From Caryophanales bacterium UBA2289 (lineage in GTDB: Bacteria > Bacillota_I > Bacilli_A > Izemoplasmatales > Hujiaoplasmataceae), in assembly GCA_002345505.1 (NCBI GenBank), contig DDWJ01000006.1, forward strand, positions 1 to 9,060: DNA of 9,060 bases, given 5' to 3'. Of the stretch, positions 1-7,500 are shown in pieces (position 1 is the stretch's first letter; every line of letters starts with the position of its first letter). Position numbers and translations under genes: made by a program. The notes beneath the pieces were generated by a model that saw only the letters and a list, made by a program, of their open reading frames with translations, ran no database searches and was not told the origin of the DNA.

Positions 1-9
1 AAGGTGCTT

Positions 10-15
10 TGTCAA
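10..15 (-). promoter_or_regulatory. TTGACA box, possible -35 of the next gene
   Basis: The minus strand reads a perfect -35 consensus, TTGACA, at 15-10, just after the hairpin behind pheT. The matching -10 would fall outside the window, so this is only a candidate. A six-base match alone is weak evidence, though its intergenic position is suitable. Confidence 0.25.
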
Positions 16-22
16 CAGTCTG

Positions 23-43
23 AAATGACCAAATAGGTCATTT
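23..43 (-). terminator. Possible pheST terminator hairpin (U-poor)
   Basis: A perfect 8-bp inverted repeat, AAATGACC / GGTCATTT with a 5-base loop, overlaps the last bases of the pheT stop codon. It could end the pheST transcript. Only three U residues follow the stem (then CAGACTG), so it is a poor intrinsic terminator by sequence. It might instead be an operator for whatever follows, because a TTGACA box lies just beyond it. The window ends too soon to decide. Confidence 0.4.
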
Positions 44-2408
44 AACTTCTTAAAGTTGCCGATAAATCCTTATTTAAAGCCGAAACAATTCTTTGGATTT
101 GCTCATCCACTTCTGTTGTTTCCAAAGTTCTTGAGTTACTTGAGAACTTTAGTCTTAAAGCAATTGATTTTTGATTTTCTAAATTCTTATCGTAATATAC
201 ATCGAAAATTTCAATTGAGCTTAAGATTTTCTTGCTGGCAGAATTGATGCATTCAATAATTTCATTAGCCTTTACCTCTTTATCGATAAAGAAAGCTACA
301 TCTCTTTCGATTGAAGGGTATTTAGAAATTTCTTGATATGTTAAATTCGCATTTACTGAATTATTAATTACTTTCATTAAATCAATTTCTGAAACATAAA
401 TGTTATCAATTCCTAATTTGTGCTCTTCTTCCGGATGCAATCTTCCTAAGAAGCCCACCAACTCATGATTGATTTTAATTGTGGCGCTGATTCCTGGGTG
501 AAGCTTAACAAGTGGAACTTCACTTACTGCAAATTCGTAATCAGTTATTTTTAATGTCTTAAATAATGTTTCAATTAAACCTTTTAAATGATAAAAATCA
601 ATTGGAGTACTTGGTTTTTGCCAGGAAGAACAATCTAATTTACCATGCATTAATATCGCTAATTTTGTTTTCTCATTATCATCAAAGTAAGTATTAGTAA
701 TTTCAAAGATGAAAACATCATCAATTTTACGAGCTTTGTTATAAGCTAAAACATTTTGTAAAGAAGGTAAAATTGAATGGCGTAAGTGTTCTCGTTCTTT
801 TGTTAAAGGGTTAAGAATCTTTATCGTTTTTGACACTTCTTGATCAAATGCTACTGCCATTTCTTTAGAAACTAATGAATAGGTTCTAGTTTCATAAAAG
901 CCTCGATTGACAAAGTAATCTCTAACAGTTCTTCTTATTCTTTGTTTTTTGTTTAGTCCACCTTGTGTTGGTGTTAGTGGAATAGTTGTAGGAATCTTAT
1001 CATAGCCGTTTATTCTAACAATCTCTTCAATTAAGTCTTGGTAGCTATCCATCGGTCTTCTTGATGGAACTGTTACTTTAAATTCATCGTTTCTCAATTT
1101 ATATTTAAAACGTAATTTATCTAGGATATTTTCTACAGTTTCTGAGTCAAAATTAACTCCTGTGACTGAATTTAGTTTATCCATACTTAAGGAAATAATA
1201 TTTTTCTTCTTAGCGTGGATATTATAAAAGCTAGGTTCTCCAACTACTACTGCATCTGCATATTTAACTAATAATTCACAAGCGTAATTAAGTGCAGGTA
1301 AAGTGGATTCTGGGTCAACACCTTTTTCGAAGCGGCTTGAAGACTCACTCTTTAAGTTTAGTCTTGATGCTGTTCTTCTTACTTTGACTGGATTAAATAT
1401 TGCGCTCTCTAATAAAACTCTTTTAGAATCATTGTTGATTTCCGTTTCTAGTCCACCCATTACACCAGCTAATGCAATTGGCTTTTTTCCGTCAGTGATA
1501 ACAATATCATCAGCTATAAGCTTTCTGTTTTCGCCATCAAGTGTAATAATCACTTCATCCTTTAAAGCCTCTCTAACAATAATTTTATCGCTTTTCACTA
1601 AATCAAAATCAAAAGCATGAAGTGGTTGTCCATACTCTAACATTACATAGTTTGTTATGTCTACAACATTATTTATTGGTCTGATTCCTGATGCAATTAA
1701 TCTTGATTTGAGCCAATAAGGACTTTCCTTGATATTAATGTTTTCAAGAACTTGACCATAGTAAGCACTACTATTCTTTGTTTGAGTATAGATGCTTATA
1801 GGATTTTCACTGGCTTCTCTTATCACATTTGGTACTTTAAACTGTAAATCTAAATCTAGCATGGTTGCAGTATCGTAAGCTACACCGCGCATTGATAATA
1901 AGTCTGAACGATTAGCTGTAAGGTCGAGTTCTAAAACAAAATCTTTTAGATGTAGATAATCTAGCGGATCATTACCAACTAATGCATCGTCGCCTAACAC
2001 ATAAATTCCTTTTTCTGACGAATCAAACTCTTGGATTCCAAGTTCTGCCAAAGAACAAATCATACCATTTGACTCAACGCCTCTAATTTTTGCTTTCTTT
2101 ATCTTAAAGTTGCCCGGTAGAACAACTCCGGATTTTGCAACGATAACTTTTTGATTTTCAGCAACATTAGGAGCTCCGCAGATGATTTGTAAATCTTCAT
2201 CACCGACATCAACGATACAGACGCTTAATTTATCTGCATCTTCATGTTTTTTTAAAGACTTAACATGTCCAATAACCAAGCCATCAATATCAACTAGTTT
2301 TTTTAGACCAGCAACTTCTTGGCTCATCAAATTAAATTTCTTTACTAATATTTTGGGATCAATTTCATGACTGAAATATTGATTTAACCAATTAAGGGAT
2401 ATTTTCAT
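42..2408 (-). CDS. pheT: Phenylalanine--tRNA ligase beta subunit (PheT)
   Basis: Beta subunit of the cytosolic heterotetrameric phenylalanyl-tRNA synthetase, which charges tRNA-Phe. It carries tRNA-binding and proofreading functions. The protein is 788 residues, close to the usual bacterial size of about 800. Domains visible in order: the EMAP/OB-like tRNA-binding domain (about 39-150, with CGAPNV and KIRGVES); the B3/B4 editing domain (about 205-370, with NNVVDITNYVMLE, GQPLHAFD at 260-267, GVMGG at 315-319 and RFEKGVDP); the B5 domain (about 403-475, with acidic residues D454, D458, E461, E462 and then NGYDKIP); a catalytic-like core that is inactive in this family (about 480-685); and the C-terminal anticodon-binding FDX-ACB domain (about 691-788, with KYPSIERDVAF). 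The ATG start has a strong Shine-Dalgarno. The gene is the second of the T-box-controlled pheST operon, 12 bases after pheS. It is complete, with TAA at 42-44. The identification is very secure. Confidence 0.98.
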   Translation of the reverse strand: MKISLNWLNQYFSHEIDPKILVKKFNLMSQEVAGLKKLVDIDGLVIGHVKSLKKHEDADKLSVCIVDVGDEDLQIICGAPNVAENQKVIVAKSGVVLPGNFKIKKAKIRGVESNGMICSLAELGIQEFDSSEKGIYVLGDDALVGNDPLDYLHLKDFVLELDLTANRSDLLSMRGVAYDTATMLDLDLQFKVPNVIREASENPISIYTQTKNSSAYYGQVLENINIKESPYWLKSRLIASGIRPINNVVDITNYVMLEYGQPLHAFDFDLVKSDKIIVREALKDEVIITLDGENRKLIADDIVITDGKKPIALAGVMGGLETEINNDSKRVLLESAIFNPVKVRRTASRLNLKSESSSRFEKGVDPESTLPALNYACELLVKYADAVVVGEPSFYNIHAKKKNIISLSMDKLNSVTGVNFDSETVENILDKLRFKYKLRNDEFKVTVPSRRPMDSYQDLIEEIVRINGYDKIPTTIPLTPTQGGLNKKQRIRRTVRDYFVNRGFYETRTYSLVSKEMAVAFDQEVSKTIKILNPLTKEREHLRHSILPSLQNVLAYNKARKIDDVFIFEITNTYFDDNEKTKLAILMHGKLDCSSWQKPSTPIDFYHLKGLIETLFKTLKITDYEFAVSEVPLVKLHPGISATIKINHELVGFLGRLHPEEEHKLGIDNIYVSEIDLMKVINNSVNANLTYQEISKYPSIERDVAFFIDKEVKANEIIECINSASKKILSSIEIFDVYYDKNLENQKSIALRLKFSSNSRTLETTEVDEQIQRIVSALNKDLSATLRS

Positions 2409-2415
2409 AAATAAT

Positions 2416-2422
2416 CCTCCTT
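2416..2422 (-). promoter_or_regulatory. pheT ribosome binding site overlapping the pheS stop
   Basis: AAGGAGG lies 7 bases before the pheT ATG (2408-2406). Its first two A residues are part of the pheS TAA stop at 2423-2421. A ribosome terminating on pheS therefore sits on the pheT binding site, which favours coupled translation and matched amounts of the two subunits. The site also fixes the pheT start. Confidence 0.85.
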
Positions 2423-3446
2423 AAAACTGCGAATTGAAGCGAAGATCATTTGTGTATAATAATCTTATATCATCAATTCCATACTTAAGCATCGCAATTC
2501 TTTCGATTCCCATTCCCAAAGCGAAGCCTTGATAAACATCTGGATCATAACCGGCTGCCTTAAGAACATTATTATTAACCATTCCGGCTCCTAGTATTTC
2601 AATCCATCCTGTATTTTTGCACATTGAACAACCGACACCATTACACTTGAAACAACTGACGTCAACTTCTACTGAAGGTTCAGTAAAAGGAAAATATGAT
2701 GGTCTAAGTCTAATTTCTCTGTTTTCACCGAATAGTTTCTTAGCTAACAATAAAAGAGTACCTTTTAAGTCGGCTAGCGTTGCTTTTTCATCTACTACCA
2801 AAACTTCAATTTGCATAAATTGATGTGAATGAGTTTGGTCATCATCATCTTTCCGGTAAACAACGCCTGGGCAGATAATTTTTAATGGTTTATGGTCTGC
2901 ATTCGCTAACAAACTACGAACTTGAACCGGTGATGTATGAGTTCTTAATAATGTTTCTTCGGTTATATAGAAAGAATCCTGCATTTCTCTTGCTGGATGA
3001 TCTTTTGGTAGGTTTAGCATTTCAAAGTTATAAAGATCCGATTCAACTTCCGGTCCTTCTTTAACCTCATAGCCTAAACCAATAAATATATCTTCAATCT
3101 CTTCAACAGTTTTGGTTAATATATGTTTATGACCTATATTGATGGTTTTACCCGGCAAACTGATATCGATTGTCTGCGCTTGCAACATCTCATTGATTTT
3201 TGATGCATCAATAATTTCTTTTTGTTGGTCTAATAAAGCAGAAATCTTAGATTTCGCTTCATTTATAAGTTTACCGACTAAAGGCTTCTGATCATTCGGT
3301 AAATTCTTCATGTCTTGCATCAAGACGTTGAACTCGCTCTTTTTACCTAGATATTTAGCTTTTATATCTAGCATTTCGTTAATGGTTTTACATTTCTTAA
3401 TCTCAGCTTCCGCTGATAAAACCAAGTTTGTCAATTTCGTTTCCAT
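2421..3446 (-). CDS. pheS: Phenylalanine--tRNA ligase alpha subunit (PheS)
   Basis: Catalytic subunit of phenylalanyl-tRNA synthetase, a class II enzyme that activates phenylalanine with ATP and joins it to tRNA-Phe as part of the alpha2-beta2 enzyme. It is 341 residues, a normal length. Residues 1-90 form the helical coiled-coil tRNA-binding arm. The class II core follows, with LLRTHTSPVQVR, motif 2 around VVYRKDDDDQTHSHQFMQIE (to E214), the four-cysteine CxxC-x4-CxxC cluster at C265, C268, C273 and C276, and motif 3 GFALGMGIERIAMLKYGIDDIR near the C-terminus. A309 in GFALGMG aligns with the alanine that limits substrate size in E. coli PheS (A294). Two places differ from the family consensus as I know it: V215 where the motif is usually QxEG, and N291-N292 where MVHPNVL is usual. 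The ATG follows AGGAGG (3454-3459) by 7 bases. The gene is first in the pheST operon, behind a T-box leader. Confidence 0.98.
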   Translation of the reverse strand: METKLTNLVLSAEAEIKKCKTINEMLDIKAKYLGKKSEFNVLMQDMKNLPNDQKPLVGKLINEAKSKISALLDQQKEIIDASKINEMLQAQTIDISLPGKTINIGHKHILTKTVEEIEDIFIGLGYEVKEGPEVESDLYNFEMLNLPKDHPAREMQDSFYITEETLLRTHTSPVQVRSLLANADHKPLKIICPGVVYRKDDDDQTHSHQFMQIEVLVVDEKATLADLKGTLLLLAKKLFGENREIRLRPSYFPFTEPSVEVDVSCFKCNGVGCSMCKNTGWIEILGAGMVNNNVLKAAGYDPDVYQGFALGMGIERIAMLKYGIDDIRLLYTNDLRFNSQF

Positions 3447-3465
3447 GAGTCTTCCTCCTATAAAT

Positions 3466-3499
3466 AAAAAAATCGCCCTTAATCAATAAAAGGGCGATT
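3466..3499 (-). terminator. T-box regulated intrinsic terminator before pheS
   Basis: A perfect 10-bp stem, AATCGCCCTT / AAGGGCGATT (3499-3490 with 3480-3471), has a 9-base loop and a run of seven U residues ending at 3466. It stops transcription when tRNA-Phe is charged. The 5' arm contains CGCCCUU, which can pair instead with the AAGG of the T-box sequence to form the antiterminator. The terminator ends 7 bases before the pheS Shine-Dalgarno. Confidence 0.93.
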
Positions 3500-3692
3500 A
3501 TATGTTTAACCGTGGTACCACCTTAGTTCCGAGAATATCGGCACTTTCTAACCTTTATAACGCAAGGTATACGGGGATGATTGGTCCCATTCAAAAGCTG
3601 AATTCATTAGATTTAGACTAAATGCTCACAGCGAAGTGCATTTTTCTCTTGGAATCTAAACTACCTAATTACTAGTGCTTTATCATCATATT
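3466..3692 (-). promoter_or_regulatory. T-box riboswitch (tRNA-Phe sensing) of pheST
   Basis: Leader RNA that binds uncharged tRNA-Phe and then allows read-through into pheST. Stem I closes with AAAGC (3681-3677) against GCTTT (3598-3594). Above it is the specifier loop, with an AGTA element (3673-3670) facing UUC (3602-3600) followed by A. Then come helices ATTAG/CTAAT (3669-3665 with 3610-3606), TTTAGA/TCTAAA (3660-3655 with 3617-3612) and a distal stem AAATGC/GCATTT (3643-3638 with 3625-3620), next to an AGAGA element. A small Stem III pairs ACCTT with AAGGT (3568-3564 with 3555-3551). The T-box sequence AAGGTGGTACCACG is at 3524-3511. Its UGGU (3520-3517) would pair with an ACCA tRNA end, fitting the A discriminator of tRNA-Phe. 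UUC is a phenylalanine codon, matching the genes downstream. The fold was drawn by hand from the sequence. Confidence 0.95.
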
Positions 3693-3698
3693 AACTAT

Positions 3699-3726
3699 AT
3701 TATAACAAATATTTATTTTAAAGCAA
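3699..3726 (-). promoter_or_regulatory. pheST promoter
   Basis: On the minus strand a perfect TATAAT (3704-3699) is preceded by TGT (3707-3705), which makes an extended -10. TTGCTT (3726-3721) lies 16 bases upstream as a weak -35. The predicted start near 3692 sits about 11 bases before Stem I of the T-box leader, as expected. The -35 begins 11 bases past the stop codon of the upstream membrane protein gene, and no clear terminator separates the two. Confidence 0.75.
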
Positions 3727-3736
3727 ATATTAAAAG

Positions 3737-4435
3737 TTATCTTCTTGAAGTTATTGCAAGTAATCTTAACATTTCAACGTAAATCCATACTACAGTAACC
3801 ATTAGACCTAAAGATAGAATCCAACCTACTCTTTCATCTGCACCAGAATCAACAAAATCTTTGATTCTTTGGAAATCCCATAAAAGGAAAAAAGCTGATA
3901 ATGCAGCAGATACGAAAACTACTACATAATATAAACTTCCTAGGTTGAAGAATATTGAAAGTAAGCTCATTATAATAACGCTGATTAAAGCAACTACTAA
4001 GAAAGATGCGAACTTTTGGTTAACTTTAATAATATTGGTTGAAAATAGTAATAGCATTACTATAAAAACAATGAATGTCGTTCCTAAAGCTGTTGGTACT
4101 ATACCTTCATAATATGAAGCGTAGAGTAAAGATATTACACCTAAAATCATACCTTCCGCAGCAGCGTAGATTACGCCAAATATCGGAGCTAATCTTATCG
4201 ATCTAGAACCGATAATTACTGAAACGAAAGCAATAATCATCGCGCCTATTATATAGCCCCATGAAAAGCCTTCTGCAACTACTAAATTAGTGATTGTTAA
4301 ATAAGCTGATACAACTGCTATTGTAATTAAAATTATTGTTTTGATTGCAACATTTGCATAAGTTACCGGTCTGTCGCTCACATAAGTGTATGAACTTGCT
4401 TGTTTGAAAACCGGATTTGAACTACCCATTCTCAT
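3737..4435 (-). CDS. Bax inhibitor-1-like seven-helix membrane protein
   Basis: An integral membrane protein of 232 residues. The N-terminal SSNPVF motif (5-10) followed by DRPVTY, and the C-terminal stretch DFQRIKDFV..GAD with WILSLGL and VWIYVEMLRLL (187-226), match the bacterial Bax inhibitor-1-like family (BaxI_1, UPF0005-related). Seven hydrophobic segments are visible at roughly 29-51, 59-75, 81-104, 111-132, 142-163, 168-186 and 203-227, with a short positively charged tail. Related bacterial proteins such as YetJ are pH-sensitive calcium leak channels that use paired aspartates. D187, D193, D196 and D200 lie in the corresponding C-terminal region, but I cannot assign the pair. The cellular role is unknown here. 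The ATG start has AGGAGGT 7 bases upstream (4443-4449). The gene lies between polC and pheST with no evident functional tie to either. Confidence 0.9.
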   Translation of the reverse strand: MRMGSSNPVFKQASSYTYVSDRPVTYANVAIKTIILITIAVVSAYLTITNLVVAEGFSWGYIIGAMIIAFVSVIIGSRSIRLAPIFGVIYAAAEGMILGVISLLYASYYEGIVPTALGTTFIVFIVMLLLFSTNIIKVNQKFASFLVVALISVIIMSLLSIFFNLGSLYYVVVFVSAALSAFFLLWDFQRIKDFVDSGADERVGWILSLGLMVTVVWIYVEMLRLLAITSRR

Positions 4436-4462
4436 TTTATGTACCTCCTAAATGTTAATAAT

Positions 4463-4468
4463 ATTATA
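4463..4468 (-). promoter_or_regulatory. Candidate -10 box for the Bax inhibitor-1-like gene
   Basis: A perfect TATAAT lies in the 65-base gap after polC, 27 bases before the start codon. No good -35 sits at the right distance. ATACAA-like and TTCATA sequences upstream are weak matches, so the promoter is tentative, and read-through from polC is also possible. I saw no convincing polC terminator in the gap; a 6-bp AT-rich inverted repeat there has an 11-base loop and no U-tract. Confidence 0.5.
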
Positions 4469-4500
4469 ATACAAAATTATGAAGATTGTATGAAGAATGA

Positions 4501-7500
4501 TTAAAAATCAAAGATAGAAATTTGATTTTTATCGATCATCCCGTCAAAAACACCTAAATCCTCTAATTTTTCAAATAAAACTGATGATATTTTTGCACGA
4601 TCTTTAATATCTTGTTTGGAAATAAATTCTCTTTCTTTTCGAGCGTCCACAATTGATTGTGCAACTTTCTCACCTAAAGAATCGATTACGATAAAAGGCA
4701 AGATTAGTGATTTTTTGTCGTCTGAAATTACGAAATCCTTAACTTCAGACTTATATAAATCAATCGGTTTAAATGAAAAGCCTCTTTTTACCATTTCTAA
4801 AGCGATTTCTAGAACAGTTTGCATATCTTGTTCGCGTTTTGATGCATCTTTACCTAATGCTTTTATTTGTGTGATTTTTTCAATGATTGATTGTTCGCCA
4901 CCATATAAAACATCAACGTCAAAAGCATCAGCACGTTTTGAAAAGTAAGCGGAGTAGAAATAGATTGGTTTATACAATTTAAACCAAGCAATTCGCATCG
5001 CCATTAATACGTAAGCTGTCGCATGAGCTTTTGGGAACATATATTTAATTTTAGAACATGACCAAATGTACCATTCAGGGACATTAAATTTACGCATTTC
5101 ATCGGCGTAGTTAGCCCATTTGTTTGGATTTGATATCGCTTTACCTTTTCGGACGAATTCCATTATTTCAAATGCCATATGCGGATTTAAGCCATATGAG
5201 ATCAAATGAACCATAATGTCGTCGCGACATCCGATAACGTCTTTAAAATCAACTTTGCCAAAGTCACGATTTTTTCCCAAAACCAATGTCTGAGAGTTAC
5301 CATACCAAACATCAGTACCGTGAGAAAGACCGGATATTTTAACAAGATCAGCAAATGATTTTGGTTTTGATTCGGATAACATACCCCTTACGAAACTCGT
5401 ACCTAATTCCGGAATTCCATAAGATGCAACATCGGACATAATATCATCGCTTGTCAGGCCTAATACTTCCGTTCCAGACAACATTCGGTAAACATCAATG
5501 TCATCTACTGGAATATCATTAGGATTGTCAAATGGGAAATCTTTTGGATTTTCTTTGACTAAATCCATTAAGTATCTAATAACAGTTGGATCATCATGGC
5601 CTAACACGTCGAGTTTAAATAAATTGTTTTCAAATGAATGGTATTCATAATGCGTTGTTTTCCAGTTTGTTTCTTTAGAGTCACCAGGATATTGCACTGG
5701 GGTAATATCATAAATACTTCTATTGTTAGGAACAACCACAATACCGCCTGGATGTTGACCTGAAGTTCTTTTAGCACCTTCGATGCCTTTTGCCAGTCTT
5801 GCGATTTCTGCGTGTCTAACCGTAATTGGTTCTAAGCCTTGTTTTTTTCTTTTAGTATTTAGTTTGGAATAATATTCCTTAACCATGCCAAAAGATGTTT
5901 TCGCAGCACAAGTACCGATTGTTCCGGCTCTAAAAGCGTAATTCACACCAAATAGCCTTCTAATATATTCATGAACTTCACTTTGGTACTCGCCTGAGAA
6001 GTTTAAGTCAATATCTGGGGTTTTATCGCCTTTAAACCCTAAGAATGTTTCAAAAGGAATATCGTGTCCATCTCTTATTAGTTTTGTATTACAGATCGGA
6101 CAATCTACCTTTGGTAAATCCCAACCGCAATCAGTGTTATCAAAGATATCGCTATATTCTTTTTCAAAGTCATTTTCACCAAAAGCTTGCTTTTCTTCGT
6201 CAGTCTTCTTAAAGGCGTGGAAATGACATTTTGGACAAACGTAATGCGGTGGTAATGGATTAACTTCTGTAATCCCCATTAATGTAGCTATGAATGAAGA
6301 TCCTACTGAACCTCTTGAACCCACTAAATACCCATCGTCTAAAGACTTTTTAACTAGTAAATGAGAGATATAATAGATTGTCGAGAAGTGATGTTCAATG
6401 ATTGAGTGCAGTTCTTTATCTACTCTAGCTTTTACAATTTCCGGTAGTAAATCTCCATAGATTTTATGAACTCGATCATTAACCATTGATACGACTTTGT
6501 TTTTAATTGATGGAACCCCTTGTTCAGCTAAAAATTCATCTGTTGGAGCGTATAGCTCATCCGGTATGATTGTTATTTCTTCAACCATGTCCGCAATCAT
6601 TTGTGAATTCTTGACAACTATTTCATAAGCTACATCTGAACCTAAGAAAGAGAACTCTTCCATCATCTCATCTGTGGTCATAAAATATTGATTTGGTTTA
6701 AATTCCTTACTATATAAATCATGGAATCCGCCGCCACCGACTAATGGAGTGTTAATCATGATCTCACGATACTTAAAATCACTCGGATCAAGGTGATGGA
6801 CGTCGCCTGTCGCTACAACGGGAATGTTTAACTCTTTTCCAACTTCAACAATCTTCTTGATGACTCTTTGGATTACATTTTTCCAGTTTGGTGTCTCTGT
6901 TTCCATGAATCGGAAATAACTCAACGGATGAACTTCTAAATAATCGTAATATTTAGCTTCTTTTACAAGTTCACGTCTTGTTTTATTAATCGCTATATCA
7001 AAAAAGCTAGAATTAAAACAACCGCTAGAAACTAATAAACCAGTTCGATGTTTGTCGAGATAACTCTTGATGACTTTTGCATCTCGATCGTAATATGTTG
7101 TTAATCCTTCAGAAAGAATTTGGTATAGATTCTTTAGACCAGCTTGTTCTCTAACTAAAAGATTAATGTGTTTTGGATAAGGGTATTTGTAGACTTCTTT
7201 TCTATCAATTATCAGGTTTAAATCTTGGAAACGATTGAACCCGTCTTTTCTAAGTTGTTTAACCATATGCAAGAAGATTTCAAAGAGGGCTTTTGTGTCG
7301 TTTATCGCTCGGTGATGTCCATCGAGACTTACTTTATAATAACGAGACATACTCTTTAAATCATAACGAGTCTTATCGGGTACTAAGACTTTAGCTAACA
7401 TCAATGTATCTATCGATGGGTTAATTTTATTATCAATTCCTAACTCACGATAATTGTGAAACAAGAAATCAACATCAAAATCCGCATTATGAGCTACTAG

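Noticed and set aside
1303..1620. Plus-strand open frame of 105 codons inside pheT
   Set aside because: It lies wholly antisense to a clear pheT coding region, its product is low-complexity and Ser/Leu-rich, and it has no recognisable domain. I treat it as a shadow frame; the shorter plus-strand frames in pheT, pheS and polC are the same.
3741..3750. CTTCTTGAAG inverted repeat at the end of the membrane protein gene
   Set aside because: It is a 4-bp arm palindrome inside the coding end with no U-tract; too short to be a terminator or operator by itself.
4471..4490. Possible polC terminator hairpin ATACAA / TTGTAT
   Set aside because: The stem is only 6 bp and almost all A-T, the loop is 11 bases, and no U-tract follows. 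It cannot be supported as a terminator.
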